Of a DNA stretch of 64,000 nucleotides, positions 48,125 to 58,124 are shown piece by piece. The translations under genes were made by a program, and so were the position numbers. Below the pieces are notes generated by a model. The model made no database searches, was not told the origin of the DNA, and worked only from the letters and a program-made list of their open reading frames with translations. Numbering within the stretch: position 1 is the stretch's first letter; every line of letters starts with the position of its first letter. Source of the stretch: Blastocystis sp. Blastoise (taxonomy: Eukaryota > Sar > Bigyra > Opalinata > Blastocystidae); assembly GCA_039096225.1 (NCBI GenBank), contig JBBPEB010000033.1, positions 188,501-252,500 of the forward strand, in the 5' to 3' direction.

Positions 48125-49468
48125 ATGAAAACTTCCATTTTAGCTGTACATGCCAGACAAATCTTCGATTCTCGTGGTAACCCAACCGTTGAAGTTGATG
48201 TTACTACTGAATTAGGTTTATTCAGAGCTGCTGTTCCTTCTGGTGCTTCTACTGGTATTTATGAAGCTCTTGAACTTCGTGATAAAGTAAAGAGTGAATA
48301 TATGGGTAAAGGTGTTAAGACTGCTGTCAAGAACGTCAATGAAATTATTGCTCCTGCTCTTCTTGGTATGGATCCTTGTGAACAAGAAGTTATTGATAAG
48401 AAGATGGTTGAAGAATTAGATGGAACTCAAAATGAATGGGGTTGGTGTAAATCTAAGCTTGGTGCTAATGCTATTTTAGGTGTTTCTCTTGCTATTTGCC
48501 GTGCTGCTGCTAAGGCTTCTGACTTACCTCTTTATGCTTATATTGCTAAGCTTGCTGGTAACAAGGAATTTATTATGCCTGTTCCTTCTTTTAATATTAT
48601 TAATGGAGGTTCTCATGCTGGTAATAAATTAGCTATGCAAGAATTTATGATTTTACCTGCTGGTGCTGAATCTTTCAGTGAAGCTCTTCGTATGGGTGTT
48701 GAAGTTTATCACAATCTTAAGGCTGTTATTAAAGCTAAATATGGTCAAGATGCTACTAACGTTGGTGATGAAGGTGGTTTTGCTCCTAATATTCTTTCTA
48801 ATGCTGAAGGTCTTGATTTAGTTGTTGAAGCTATTAAGAAGGCTGGATATGAAGGTAAGGTTTTCATTGGTATGGATGTTGCTGCTTCTGAATTCTTTAC
48901 TAAGGATGGTAGATATGATCTTGATTTCAAGGAAGCTAATAATGATGGTTCTCACGTTATTGATAAAGAAGCTTTATTACATATTTACAAGGATTTCATT
49001 GCTAAATATCCTATTATTACTATTGAAGATCCCTTTGAACAAGATGATTTTGAAGGTTGGAAGAAAATCACTAAAGATTGTGGTGAACAAATCCAAGTTG
49101 TTGGTGATGATCTTTTAGTTACTAATCCTCATCGTATTCAAAAGGCTATCGATGAAGATTTATGTAATGCTCTTCTCTTAAAGGTCAATCAAATTGGTAC
49201 AGTTACTGAATCTATTGAAGCTGTTCGTATGGCTAAGAGAGCTGGTTGGGCTGTTATGGCTTCTCATCGTTCTGGTGAAACTGAAGATAACTTCATTGCT
49301 GATTTAGCTGTTGGTCTTTCTACTGGTGAAATTAAGACTGGTGCTCCTTGTAGATCTGAACGTCTTGCTAAATACAATCAACTCTTACGTATTGAAGAAG
49401 AACTTCAAAGTAAGGGAGGTGTTAAATTCGCTGGACTCAACTACAGACATTGTACTGAACCTTTTTAA
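48125..49468 (+). CDS. enolase (2-phosphoglycerate hydratase)
   Basis: A single intronless frame of 447 residues, the full length for eukaryotic enolase. It converts 2-phosphoglycerate to phosphoenolpyruvate in glycolysis. Signatures in order: mobile loop SGASTG near residue 40, [14 protein letters not shown], the catalytic-Glu region DEGGFAPN, the metal ligands in [16 protein letters not shown] and VGDDL, the catalytic Lys in [10 protein letters not shown], and [10 protein letters not shown]. Residues 104-108 (EWGWC) are the short insertion typical of plants, apicomplexans and some other protists and missing from animals and fungi. Codons are the least AT-biased in the window (GCT, GGT and CTT preferred), consistent with high expression. 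An upstream inverted repeat may contribute to control. Confidence 0.97.
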   Translation: MKTSILAVHARQIFDSRGNPTVEVDVTTELGLFRAAVPSGASTGIYEALELRDKVKSEYMGKGVKTAVKNVNEIIAPALLGMDPCEQEVIDKKMVEELDGTQNEWGWCKSKLGANAILGVSLAICRAAAKASDLPLYAYIAKLAGNKEFIMPVPSFNIINGGSHAGNKLAMQEFMILPAGAESFSEALRMGVEVYHNLKAVIKAKYGQDATNVGDEGGFAPNILSNAEGLDLVVEAIKKAGYEGKVFIGMDVAASEFFTKDGRYDLDFKEANNDGSHVIDKEALLHIYKDFIAKYPIITIEDPFEQDDFEGWKKITKDCGEQIQVVGDDLLVTNPHRIQKAIDEDLCNALLLKVNQIGTVTESIEAVRMAKRAGWAVMASHRSGETEDNFIADLAVGLSTGEIKTGAPCRSERLAKYNQLLRIEEELQSKGGVKFAGLNYRHCTEPF

Positions 49469-49701
49469 ACTAGTTTTTAAAAATAAAAATTAATTCTTTA
49501 TGAAAAAAATATATGTGTATTATATTAGTGTGATATTCAACTTGAAATTATTTGTTTTGTTAGTTTTTTTTTTTTTTTTTAATTATTATATTTTTATTTA
49601 ATGTTTATCTGTATATTAATAATAGTACTTTTATTCATGTGAATAATAACACAATATAGAGGTATAAACAACAACTAATTTTTTTTTAACATAAGAAAAA
49701 G

Positions 49702-50123
49702 TTACTTTGCATGAGGATCAATTTGTTCATTTAATAAAACGTAAGAACGAGTACTAGCACCAAATATTATTTCATCTTGAACCTTTAATTCTATATATCG
49801 ACTAGATTCGATACGTTTGTTATTCAAGAAAGTTCCATTAGCACTATCTAAATCCATAATATAAGGTTTGATAACCATCTTTTTGAAATCTCCTTTATCA
49901 TTTGAATTTAGAGGTACTTTACGAAATTGAATAACAGCATGTTGTTTAGAAATCGAAGCGTGTTGCAATACTTTGTCACATACCTAAAATGAATAGAATT
50001 AATATATTATTATATATTATAATATAATTATAATATTTAATCGTATTTAGTATATATATAAATATATATACTCGATCATCTCTTCCAAATAAGAAAGCAG
50101 AACAACGATGTAAGTATAATGTA

Positions 50124-50170
<47 letters not shown>

Positions 50171-50964
50171 TTATTAATGTACTCATAAATATATATAATA
50201 ATAACAAAATAGTATTTAGGAATATACTAATTATATTTCCATCCTTAATCTCAAATAGCATCCATTTTATATTTGGTTTTGCAGCATCAGCAGGTTCAGC
50301 CCACTATATTTATTAATATTATATTATAATATATTATATATTATAAAATAATAAGTATACATATTAAATAACATAACATCAATATCATAAACATATATAC
50401 TTTCATAACAACGCCTTTATAAACTAAACCAGTATTTTTATCTTTTTGTAATGCACCTGAAAGACCGAAGCTTGGAGTTTCCTTAATAACTTTCTTACCA
50501 TCTTTTTCTACTATTTGAATTTCTTCATCTGTTCTATTTTTATTTTCATCAGTGGAATTATTTTTTGATTCTAACCTTGAATTTGATTTGGCTGAATTAT
50601 CTGATTTATGACTCATAGAAGAATTCTTTGAGTAACTTCTACGATGTTCAGATTGATAAGATTTATTATTTGAATTAGATTTTGATGAACTCCTCGAACG
50701 TGACGATGATCTTGAAATAGATCTTGAGACAGATCTTGATATAGATCTTGAGACAGATTTTGAACCTGATCTTGATATAGATCTTGATATAGATCTTGAG
50801 ACAGATCTTGATGCAGACCTTGAATAGGAGAGAGAACGAGAATTTGACCTAGATTTTGATGAAGATCTGTAATGATAAGGACGTCTATGTGAACGATCAT
50901 TAGATCGACTACGACTTCTGGAGAATCTTCTTCTTGAAGATGACCTACTTCCTATGAAAATCAT
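49702..50964 (-). CDS. SNIP1/DAWDLE-like FHA-domain protein with RS arm
   Basis: Four exons (50401-50964, 50228-50303, 50072-50124, 49702-49983) sum to 324 residues. Residues 1-120 are a Ser/Arg repeat arm. PSFGLSGALQKD is the conserved pre-FHA motif of SNIP1. The FHA domain spans exons 3-4: LYLHRCSAFLFGRDDR, then HASISKQHAVIQFR with the phosphothreonine-binding Ser and His, then KPYIMDLDSANGTFLNNKRI. SNIP1, plant DAWDLE and yeast Pml1 belong to the RES/spliceosome-associated set and affect miRNA or pre-mRNA processing; that role is inferred. The gene converges with enolase, with only 233 bases between stop codons. Confidence 0.92.
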
Positions 50965-51324
50965 TTACACTATTTTTATTTGAATAAAAGAATACTTCTT
51001 CGATAAGAACCCATGAATTTAAAAATAAATAACTTTTCGCTTTGAAAAATTAGTTTATTTTTTTTATTTTTCTTTGTTATTTAAAAAAAATATTATACAT
51101 CTCATAGATTATAATATAAAGTGAAGCAAAACACATACTTTGATGTTTTTTATTCATAGAATCATGCATCCATTTTATATTTAGAATGAATACAATTCTA
51201 AGAATAGTATAAAAAAAAGAAAAAAAGAAATTAAAAAAATTAGAAAAGTAAATCACAAAGATAGCAGAAAGGAAAAACAAGAAAGAGAAAAATATCTGAA
51301 TAGATAAAAAAAAAAGAATTAAAT
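50965..51324. other. spacer upstream of the SNIP1-like gene
   Basis: About 360 A/T-rich bases between two minus-strand genes. No motif or gene was recognised. Confidence 0.6.
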
Positions 51325-51916
51325 TTAAAACAACCCCGGGTAATTGAATTCAGTAGAATTCGTGTCACGAACTTTATTGATATTTGATAACTGCATTACT
51401 AGATTTCTATTTTCATATTGTAAATACTCATTCTTCTTCCTGATTTCAGTAATTGTCTTATCACGATCTTCAATTAATTGAGACAATGTATTCACAGTAC
51501 GTGCATCTATTTCTTGTTTTTTTATTTTTAACTGTGCTTTACACTATATATATAACTCATTAATAACAATATAATAAGTGTATAAAAGAATTCAAAAAAA
51601 TTAATAAAAAAAAAAGATCCCAAAAAAAGAAAAAAAAATATACAAGTTCTCCTTTAAGAGTATTAATTGTTTCTTGTTTTTGTTGACATTCGTTAGTTTT
51701 TGAAACTAATAAACCCTGAAGTTTCCTTATTTCTTTAAGACATTGTTCAACAGAAATAGCTTCGGTAGTGTCTTGAGATGCTTCATTTATAGAACCATTA
51801 CATCTTTTGTAACGAGGAAAAAGTGTGGGTGAATTTTTAGACTGATCTGCATCAGACTCAAAATCAAAATAAGAACGTTTAGTAGGTTTCATCATTGTAG
51901 GATTATGAGCTAACAT
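51325..51916 (-). CDS. small nuclear-type coiled-coil protein, possibly akirin-like
   Basis: Two exons (51644-51916 and 51325-51543) join in frame across a GTATAT...ATATAG intron, giving 163 residues. Residues 12-40 read KRSYFDFESDAD, then a Ser-Pro pair (NSPTLFP) and RYKRC. This resembles the akirin N-terminus (KRTLDFDP...SP...KRRRC), including a basic nuclear-localisation-like patch. Residues 55-150 form an almost continuous coiled coil (SVEQCLKEIRKLQGLL; LSQLIEDRDKTITEIRKKN). The akirin link rests only on the short N-terminal pattern and the later helical part does not clearly match. The safe statement is a short coiled-coil protein with a possible nuclear signal. Confidence 0.7.
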
Positions 51917-53081
51917 GAATTCTAAAGAATAAAGGTTATAGCGATATGGTCAGTAAGACGACTTTAATAAATATATAAGATTTACATTAAATATAAATTG
52001 GCTTTCTGGAAATATCGATTGACTCGTTGAATAAAAAACATAAACAGTTCTTCTTTCAAAACGAAATATGATTCAAATACTGAAAAAATCTTCAAACTGC
52101 ACTCATTTTCTATTATTCCCCACGAATATTTCAATACCACTATTCGTCGTCTTGATGACTATACATCTATGAAGAGTCAACAAAGCAGAACCAGCTCTTT
52201 CTTCAAACTTCTCTTCTCTTCATTTTCTTTAGTTATGAAGTATTTAAAAAGAAAATATAAATAGGGAAACCATATATACATAAGTTTGAACTATTTTATA
52301 AAACTTATATTGGGCTCTACAACGTGCAATTAGTAATTTCTAGAAGTTTGTAAGTTGTGTCATTTCATTTTTTGTATATTAAAAAGAGTAAAGAAATGCT
52401 CTATATTATAATTATTATATTAAAAACATTTTCTTTATGAATTGTCATTTCTATTTATGACTATCTTATGATGTTTTATGAATGATTGAATAATTTTTTA
52501 ATAGATACAACGAGAAAAGTCTTTTATTAGTTTTAATAGAATCACTTATTCAATCAAATTTCTTTTCATTTAAATTTTGATAATGAAAAGTATGAAACAA
52601 ACTTTTTTTTTTTACTAATAACAAAATATGTACTTTTTATATACTATCTTCTACTGCCAAAAAATAGTAACATTCAACGTGTATTGTTTTCTTTTTATTA
52701 TTTTTGCATATTTTTAAATATTAGTGAATTATTTGAGTTAACTAGCATGTTTCTATTGAAATCAGAAAAATTAGCACAATATAATAAGATAATTCATATT
52801 TTTTTTTAAGTTTTCATTCACTAAATTATTTTATATCTGGTTTCAAATGAATAAAAATGATCAAATCAATCAGTAGGTGACTAACAAGGTATTCTATCTT
52901 TAAATTAAGAATAACAAAATTAGATTTTTGATCTAGGAAGGATATTCCTAGAGTCTTTATAGTCCTAAGACATTCTAACTATTTTGTAATATCAAGTATT
53001 TTAATAATTATTGTTATTCATTAACTTTTCCAATTCACAAAGTGTTGGAATCGGTGTTAATTATTCATTTATAGTTTAGAA
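51917..53081. other. gene-poor spacer
   Basis: Upstream flank of the coiled-coil gene. It contains CCCCACGAATATTTC at 52119-52133 and a tRNA-like fragment at 52284-52330. Otherwise it is A/T-rich with no open frame of interest. Confidence 0.5.
52284..52330 (-). other. degenerate tRNA-like / Pol III box fragment, copy 1
   Basis: On the minus strand ATTGCACGTTGTAGAG resembles a tRNA D arm (A box), and AGTTCAAACT lies 24 bases on, resembling a T arm (B box). The stems do not pair well, so it is not an intact tRNA. It is matched by a second copy at 55290. Confidence 0.25.
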
Positions 53082-55125
53082 ATGAAGAAGATGCTGCTAT
53101 ACTACTTTCTGTTGTTGTCAATTCTACCTCTCATGATCATTACTTCTCATTCTTCAGTTTTTTTCTTCTTTTAAACTGGTTTCGATAATAATAATGATAA
53201 GTATCGTCTGAATATGTTTTGAGAGTTATACAAAACAAACTAGATAGATTAATACAACAATATTTGATTGTTGGAGTCATTTCGATTCATTTATAGGAAT
53301 TGTTTTTATATGTTATATGCATTTCTATATAATTATAATTTAACAGATTACTTGCTGATATTGAAGAACTATCTCAAAAAGGATTTTGCTTATTTATATA
53401 TGTTTTCTTTACTACAATAATTTATTCCATTCTTGGTCAAGTATACTCTCTCCATGAGTATATATATTATATTTTATCCATTTTATAATTATATATGCTA
53501 AAATAAAATATAAATATACTATTTATATTCCACCTTTCTCTCTTTTATAACAATATATTTATTATATTATTCGGTAGTATTATTAGTATTATTAATCAAC
53601 TCGTTACATCTTCTTTTTCAATTATATATACATTTATCATCTCTATTCTTATAGTTGATTCTTCTTGTATTATTCCTGATTCTGATATACATGCTATATT
53701 TATTCTAAAAGAACCTTTGAGTCTCTCTCCATGAAGTATATATATGTATATAATACTTTTTTGGTGTTGTTGTCAATAATAAAATTGTTTTTGAACATAA
53801 TAATCTATAAATTTCTCTCTTTATATATACATTTTATTTATATGGCATTCTATATATGTTATTATATGTATTATTTATACTTTCTAAAGAATATTTGCTT
53901 CATATATTTGTCACTTTTTATGTATTATTTTTTATCTATATTATAGCAAATGTGACGATAAGACAGCGTCTGTAATTATTATCGTTGTCTTCTCTCTAAA
54001 AATATATACCTTGAGAAGAAATACAAACACATTTTTATAATTACTTTTATTTAGGATATCAACAAGTTAATATAAAGGTATATATAGGTATAATTATACT
54101 AGTTGCAATATATTGATTGCTTTATTATGTAAAAAATACTAAATATTTATGATATGTATTGATTGCTTTATTATGTAAAAAATACTAAATATCTATGATA
54201 TGTATTGATTGCTTTATTATGTAAAAAATACTAAATATCTATGATATATATTGATTGCTTTATTATGTAAAAAATACTAAATATCTATGTTATATATTGA
54301 TTACTTTATATAAAATACTAAATATTTATAATATATCATGAAATTCTCTTCTTTCTCCTCATATCAATATATCTACTATTCTCAATTTATATGTGTCTTC
54401 TAAAGAATAACAGCTTTTTCTTTCTATCAAAGTATCTAAAACACAGAATAAGACTGATTCTATTCATTATACAGATAACAATAGTCACATGAAACATAGT
54501 TCTAGTAATAATATTACTAGAATCTCTAGAACTCTAAATAATGCTAATTATAAAAGTATGTCACCAATATTATACATCTCCTTTTTCTATACATAATACA
54601 CAAATCTCTATGATTAAAACGATATATTGATCTATTTCATAATCTCAAATATATACTATTTAATCTTTTATTCAAAATGATTCCACTATTCCTCTATCTT
54701 CTTCTCCAATCAAAAAGCATTTATCATATATCTCAATTCTCCTTATTCTCCTCGAATAAAGTGTCCTACAACTATATATATATATATATATATCTACTAA
54801 TACTTATAATATTATTAGTTAACTTTCCAAAAAACACTCTAAATCCTTCTCTTTAAGGATAGTTATTCATATTTCATATTTGTATATTTATTTTCTTCAT
54901 GTTCTATCGAATCTATTTTAATTAAACAAGATATATTCAAACTAATCCTTTCTTCTTGCCAAATAATAATACCTTCTTCTTCTTCTCCTTCTCATTCTAT
55001 AGTTTACCGTTTATTATCTTCAATTTTAAGACTTTTACTTAAAAGATATATTGCTACTCTTCAAATAATAATCTTACTAAACAAGAGGTCAAGTCATTCT
55101 TTATTATGAAAAAATCTCATTTTGA
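53082..55125 (+). pseudogene. coding-like debris, possible decayed membrane-protein gene
   Basis: Several plus-strand segments look like exons but cannot be chained without frame breaks. A signal-peptide-like start sits at 53082 (MKKMLLYYFLLLSILPLMII) and is broken by a T-run frameshift at about 53157. 53347-53458 gives LLADIEELSQKGFCLFIYVF and further hydrophobic residues. 53600-53730 is a helix plus DSSCIIPDSDIHAIFILKEP. 53948-54047 gives KCDDKTASVIIIVVFSL. 54430-54556 is polar (SKTQNKTDSIHYTDNNSHMK). 54900-55110 is open for about 70 codons (CSIESILIKQDIFKLILSSC; RLLSSILRLLLKRYIATLQI). A multi-helix protein with a polar tail would fit, but the family is unknown and decay is likely. Confidence 0.3.
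54112..54330. repeat. 46-bp tandem repeat, about 4.7 copies
   Basis: Units beginning 'attgattgctttattatg' start at 54112, 54158, 54204, 54250 and 54296; the last is shortened. Copies differ at only a few bases. The array lies inside the gene-poor region, possibly within a former intron. Confidence 0.95.
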
Positions 55126-55289
55126 CAAGAGTAAATATTCATTTTGTTCAGCAAAATCAATAGTGATAAACATTTGTATTGTCTTATTTTGCCTTACTAA
55201 CATTTGTTAAGATCAGTATAAACAAAATAAATCAAATTCTAGCTATTTTGAAATAATATTAGAATTATAAATGATCGTGATTATCTATG

Positions 55290-55343
55290 ATTTGAACTCG
55301 GATATTTATTAATATGTATTCTGTGATCTCTACAACATGCAAT
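55290..55343 (-). other. degenerate tRNA-like / Pol III box fragment, copy 2
   Basis: On the minus strand ATTGCATGTTGTAGAG is followed 31 bases later by GAGTTCAAATC, the spacing of tRNA A and B boxes. The acceptor and T stems do not pair. It shares the A-box word with the copy at 52284 at all but one base. Confidence 0.28.
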
Positions 55344-55751
55344 AAAACAAATTTAAGCATTTATCTCATTGCTTATAATGGAAAAATAGTTAATCACCTT
55401 TCATTCGTGATGGATCATTTGATATATTATTTAATAGAATTGAATATATTATGTTTTCAGTGTATCAACCCTTTTGAAGATCTTTGATTCTCAGTATTAT
55501 ATCTGAAATCGTCAGTTTTTTCAATTGAATCTTTGTAAACAGTCATGTAAAAAAAGGCATTTTTGTTTTATTGGTTTTTTTATAAAGGAATGCTTTTGTA
55601 TACAGTTTGTCAAATAAAATATTGTTGCTTATCGGAAATTGATTGGCTAATTTCTCTTATGACATTGCAGTTTCGATTCTGTTGCGTCATTTGTATTCTT
55701 GTTCTAATCAAATGAGATTTGTTTTAAATCAAGTCCACAATTTTCTAAACC

Positions 55752-55770
55752 TGCGTCATCTATTGACTCA
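55752..55770. promoter_or_regulatory. bZIP-like palindrome upstream of the TAZ-finger gene
   Basis: TGCGTCA-TCTAT-TGACTCA is an inverted repeat with one mismatch; TGACTCA is the AP-1/GCN4 consensus. The TCTATTGAC core is shared with the enolase upstream element, and the distance to the start codon is about the same (roughly 120 bases). Function is inferred. Confidence 0.4.
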
Positions 55771-55889
55771 GATATGGAGTAATCCTGTTTCTCCAATTTT
55801 ATCCAATTATATTTCTTTATTTTAATACAGAAAAAAAATGATGCTCTTTTTTTCCTGTATCTCTGCTTTTTTTTATGGTGTTTAAATGA

Positions 55890-56931
55890 ATGGTTGGCTA
55901 TGTCATGAATACTTTGTTTTTCCTATTTTTTTTGTTTTTATTGAACTCAATGGAACATAAACGACTTATTATTAATATAATCTTGTCTCATTTTTCTATA
56001 TGCTATTCTCTTAATAAAGAGTGCTGTAATGAACATGATGTTTTATGTGAAGAAATCAGAAACGATTATGATCATATTCTTAAAAACCTGAATGATCCAA
56101 AACATTACGAAATATGTCAAATATGCCAAGTATACAATCAAGAAATTCAACACCATCACTCTAAGACTTGTACACTTACCAAATGTGTATTCCGAACCGT
56201 TTGTAGATTCTACATTTTTGCAAGACATTTTCTCATTTGTACAAAAAAAAATGAAAACAAGTGTAAATTCTGCAGAGATAATCAGTATATTCATATATTC
56301 AAATAACATTATTTATATATATTTATTACTTGAGAAATTATTTTACTCATTTATAGGAATCATTTATATATATATATTTTAACTATAGTACTTTATTTAA
56401 AATAATGGAGACTTGTACTGAACATCCTGAGGTAACTGCGACTGGTATTTATCAGAAAGCTTCACTAGCTATTGAACATATTAAAATATGTAAACGACGT
56501 GTATATATTATTATTTCATCTTTATTTCTCTTATCCTTGTGTATATAACGATAATTTACTTTTTTTATTATCTTTATTATTGATACTTCAATAGAATAGT
56601 ATAATTAGTTTTCATAAAAATATCTCTATATTTTGTTATTTCTTCTATTATATATATATATCCCTATAGGACTGTTGGGTATGTCATGTTCCCTATTTAG
56701 AAAAACAAGGGCTATTCAATGAATTTGAGTCAAAGAAACCTAAATCTCTTAAGGTTAAAGAAACAAAGAATCATGATTCTTTGAAAAGTAATTTCTATCT
56801 GAATTATCCTTATCAAGTAGATACCATGAATATGAATAATAAAAATATTATGAATAAAAATATTATGAATAATAATAATATGAATATTATGAATAATAAT
56901 AATAATAATAGTAATAGTGATAATAATAAAG

Positions 56932-56979
<48 letters not shown>

Positions 56980-58124
56980 GTAATAATATGAATAATATGA
57001 ATAATATTTTGAATAAAAATAATATTATGAATAAAAATAATATTATGAATAAAAATAATATTATGAATAAAAATAATATTATGAATAAAAATAATATTAT
57101 GAATAAAAATAATATGAATAAAAGTATTATGATTAATAATAGTAAAAACAATAAGAACAGTAAGCCTTCTAATTCGTATTATCATGACAAACTATCTTCA
57201 GTGTTCAATCAGTATTCCTCAGTACCTATTGCTGAAGAAGAATATCTTCCTTCTTATTCTTCATATACTAACTCTATAACTAATCCATCTATACCTTTCT
57301 ATTCTCAATATTCACATAAAACTATTTATCAAGACTTTCCAAAAGAGAATCCTCAAGATTATTCTCAAAATAATCACGATTATTCCCAAGATTATTCTCA
57401 GAATAATCACGATTATTTCCAAGATTATTATCAAAATAATCACGATTATTTCCAAGATTATTATCAAAATAATCACGATTATTTCCAAGATTATTCTCAA
57501 AATAATCACGATTATTTCCAAGATTATTCTCAGAATAATCATGATTATTCCATGATCCATTCATCGACTTCATCTCCTTCTATTTCTATATCAACAAATA
57601 GTTCTATTAGTTCTATGTATTCACCTCATCAACCTTCAACTTCATATGATTTGGTCTTCAGAGATGAATATATATATGAACCTTATGAGTATTATAATAC
57701 TATTCAAGACGATCAATTTGAATACTCTAAGAATAAGAATAATCGCGGGAATTTAGTGAAACCATCTCTAAATGAATGGAATCATTGTAATGCAGACATT
57801 CCATCTTCTTCTTCTTCTAGAAACATGTCTTCTTATAATTATATTCATGATTTTAATGAGAATATTATTTATCAATACAAAGAACCTGTTGAAAGTTATT
57901 CTTCTTACTCGAATTACCCTATAGATTCCCACGGGAATAAACACATATTTGAGGAAGATATGAATATGCCTTATTTAAAACATGGTCGCACTTGTTTCTA
58001 TCCCTCTTTCCCGCCAACAAATCCCCCTTATTATGAACGTACTATTCAGAATTCTGTTCCTGAAGAAACTGTTTATTGTGAACAATATAAACAGAATAAT
58101 ATGTTTTATCGTCGATTCTTATAA
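55890..58124 (+). CDS. TAZ-type zinc-finger protein with Asn- and Tyr-rich tail
   Basis: Three exons (55890-56284, 56389-56500, 56670-58124) give up to 653 residues. The zinc-finger part has HSKTCTLTKC, then HFLICTKKNENKCKFC (H-X3-C-X7-C-X2-C), then HIKICKRRDCWVC (H-X3-C-X4-C-X2-C) spanning the exon 2/3 join. These are the helix-linked HCCC units of TAZ domains found in CBP/p300 and plant BT proteins, which bind transcription-factor activation segments. The remaining 480 residues are low complexity: MNKNNI repeats, polyasparagine and NHDYFQDYSQN repeats, plus Ser/Tyr-rich stretches. No acetyltransferase or BTB domain is present. A nuclear adaptor role is inferred. The start is uncertain: reading from 55890 gives a hydrophobic leader, and a short intron from ATG 55886 is possible. 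Confidence 0.72.
57010..57117 (+). repeat. 18-bp coding repeat (MNKNNI)
   Basis: About six copies of ATGAATAAAAATAATATT encode MNKNNI units in the TAZ-finger protein, next to a polyasparagine run at 56930-56980. Confidence 0.93.
57355..57548 (+). repeat. 33-bp coding repeat (NHDYFQDYSQN)
   Basis: Six near-identical 33-base units encode NHDYFQDYSQN or NHDYFQDYYQN in the TAZ-finger protein. The reverse strand of the repeat is also open, because the units avoid stops in antisense. Confidence 0.93.

Larger units (their letters stand above)
55126..55889. other. spacer and promoter of the TAZ-finger gene
   Basis: Mixed-composition spacer. It includes the tRNA-like fragment at 55290 and the bZIP-like palindrome at 55752-55770. 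An open frame at 55643-55825 lacks an ATG and has no recognisable product. Confidence 0.5.

Noticed and set aside
54112-54330. CRISPR-like array of 46-bp units
   Set aside because: Units are directly adjacent with no unique spacers, and the DNA is eukaryotic, so it is a minisatellite.
55643-55825. 60-codon frame before the TAZ-finger gene
   Set aside because: It has no ATG start, no family similarity and overlaps the likely promoter.
57312-57573. Antisense repeat frames such as a DNNLGNNRDYF series
   Set aside because: They mirror the coding 33-bp repeat of the TAZ-finger protein; spliced continuity and zinc-finger homology support only the plus strand.
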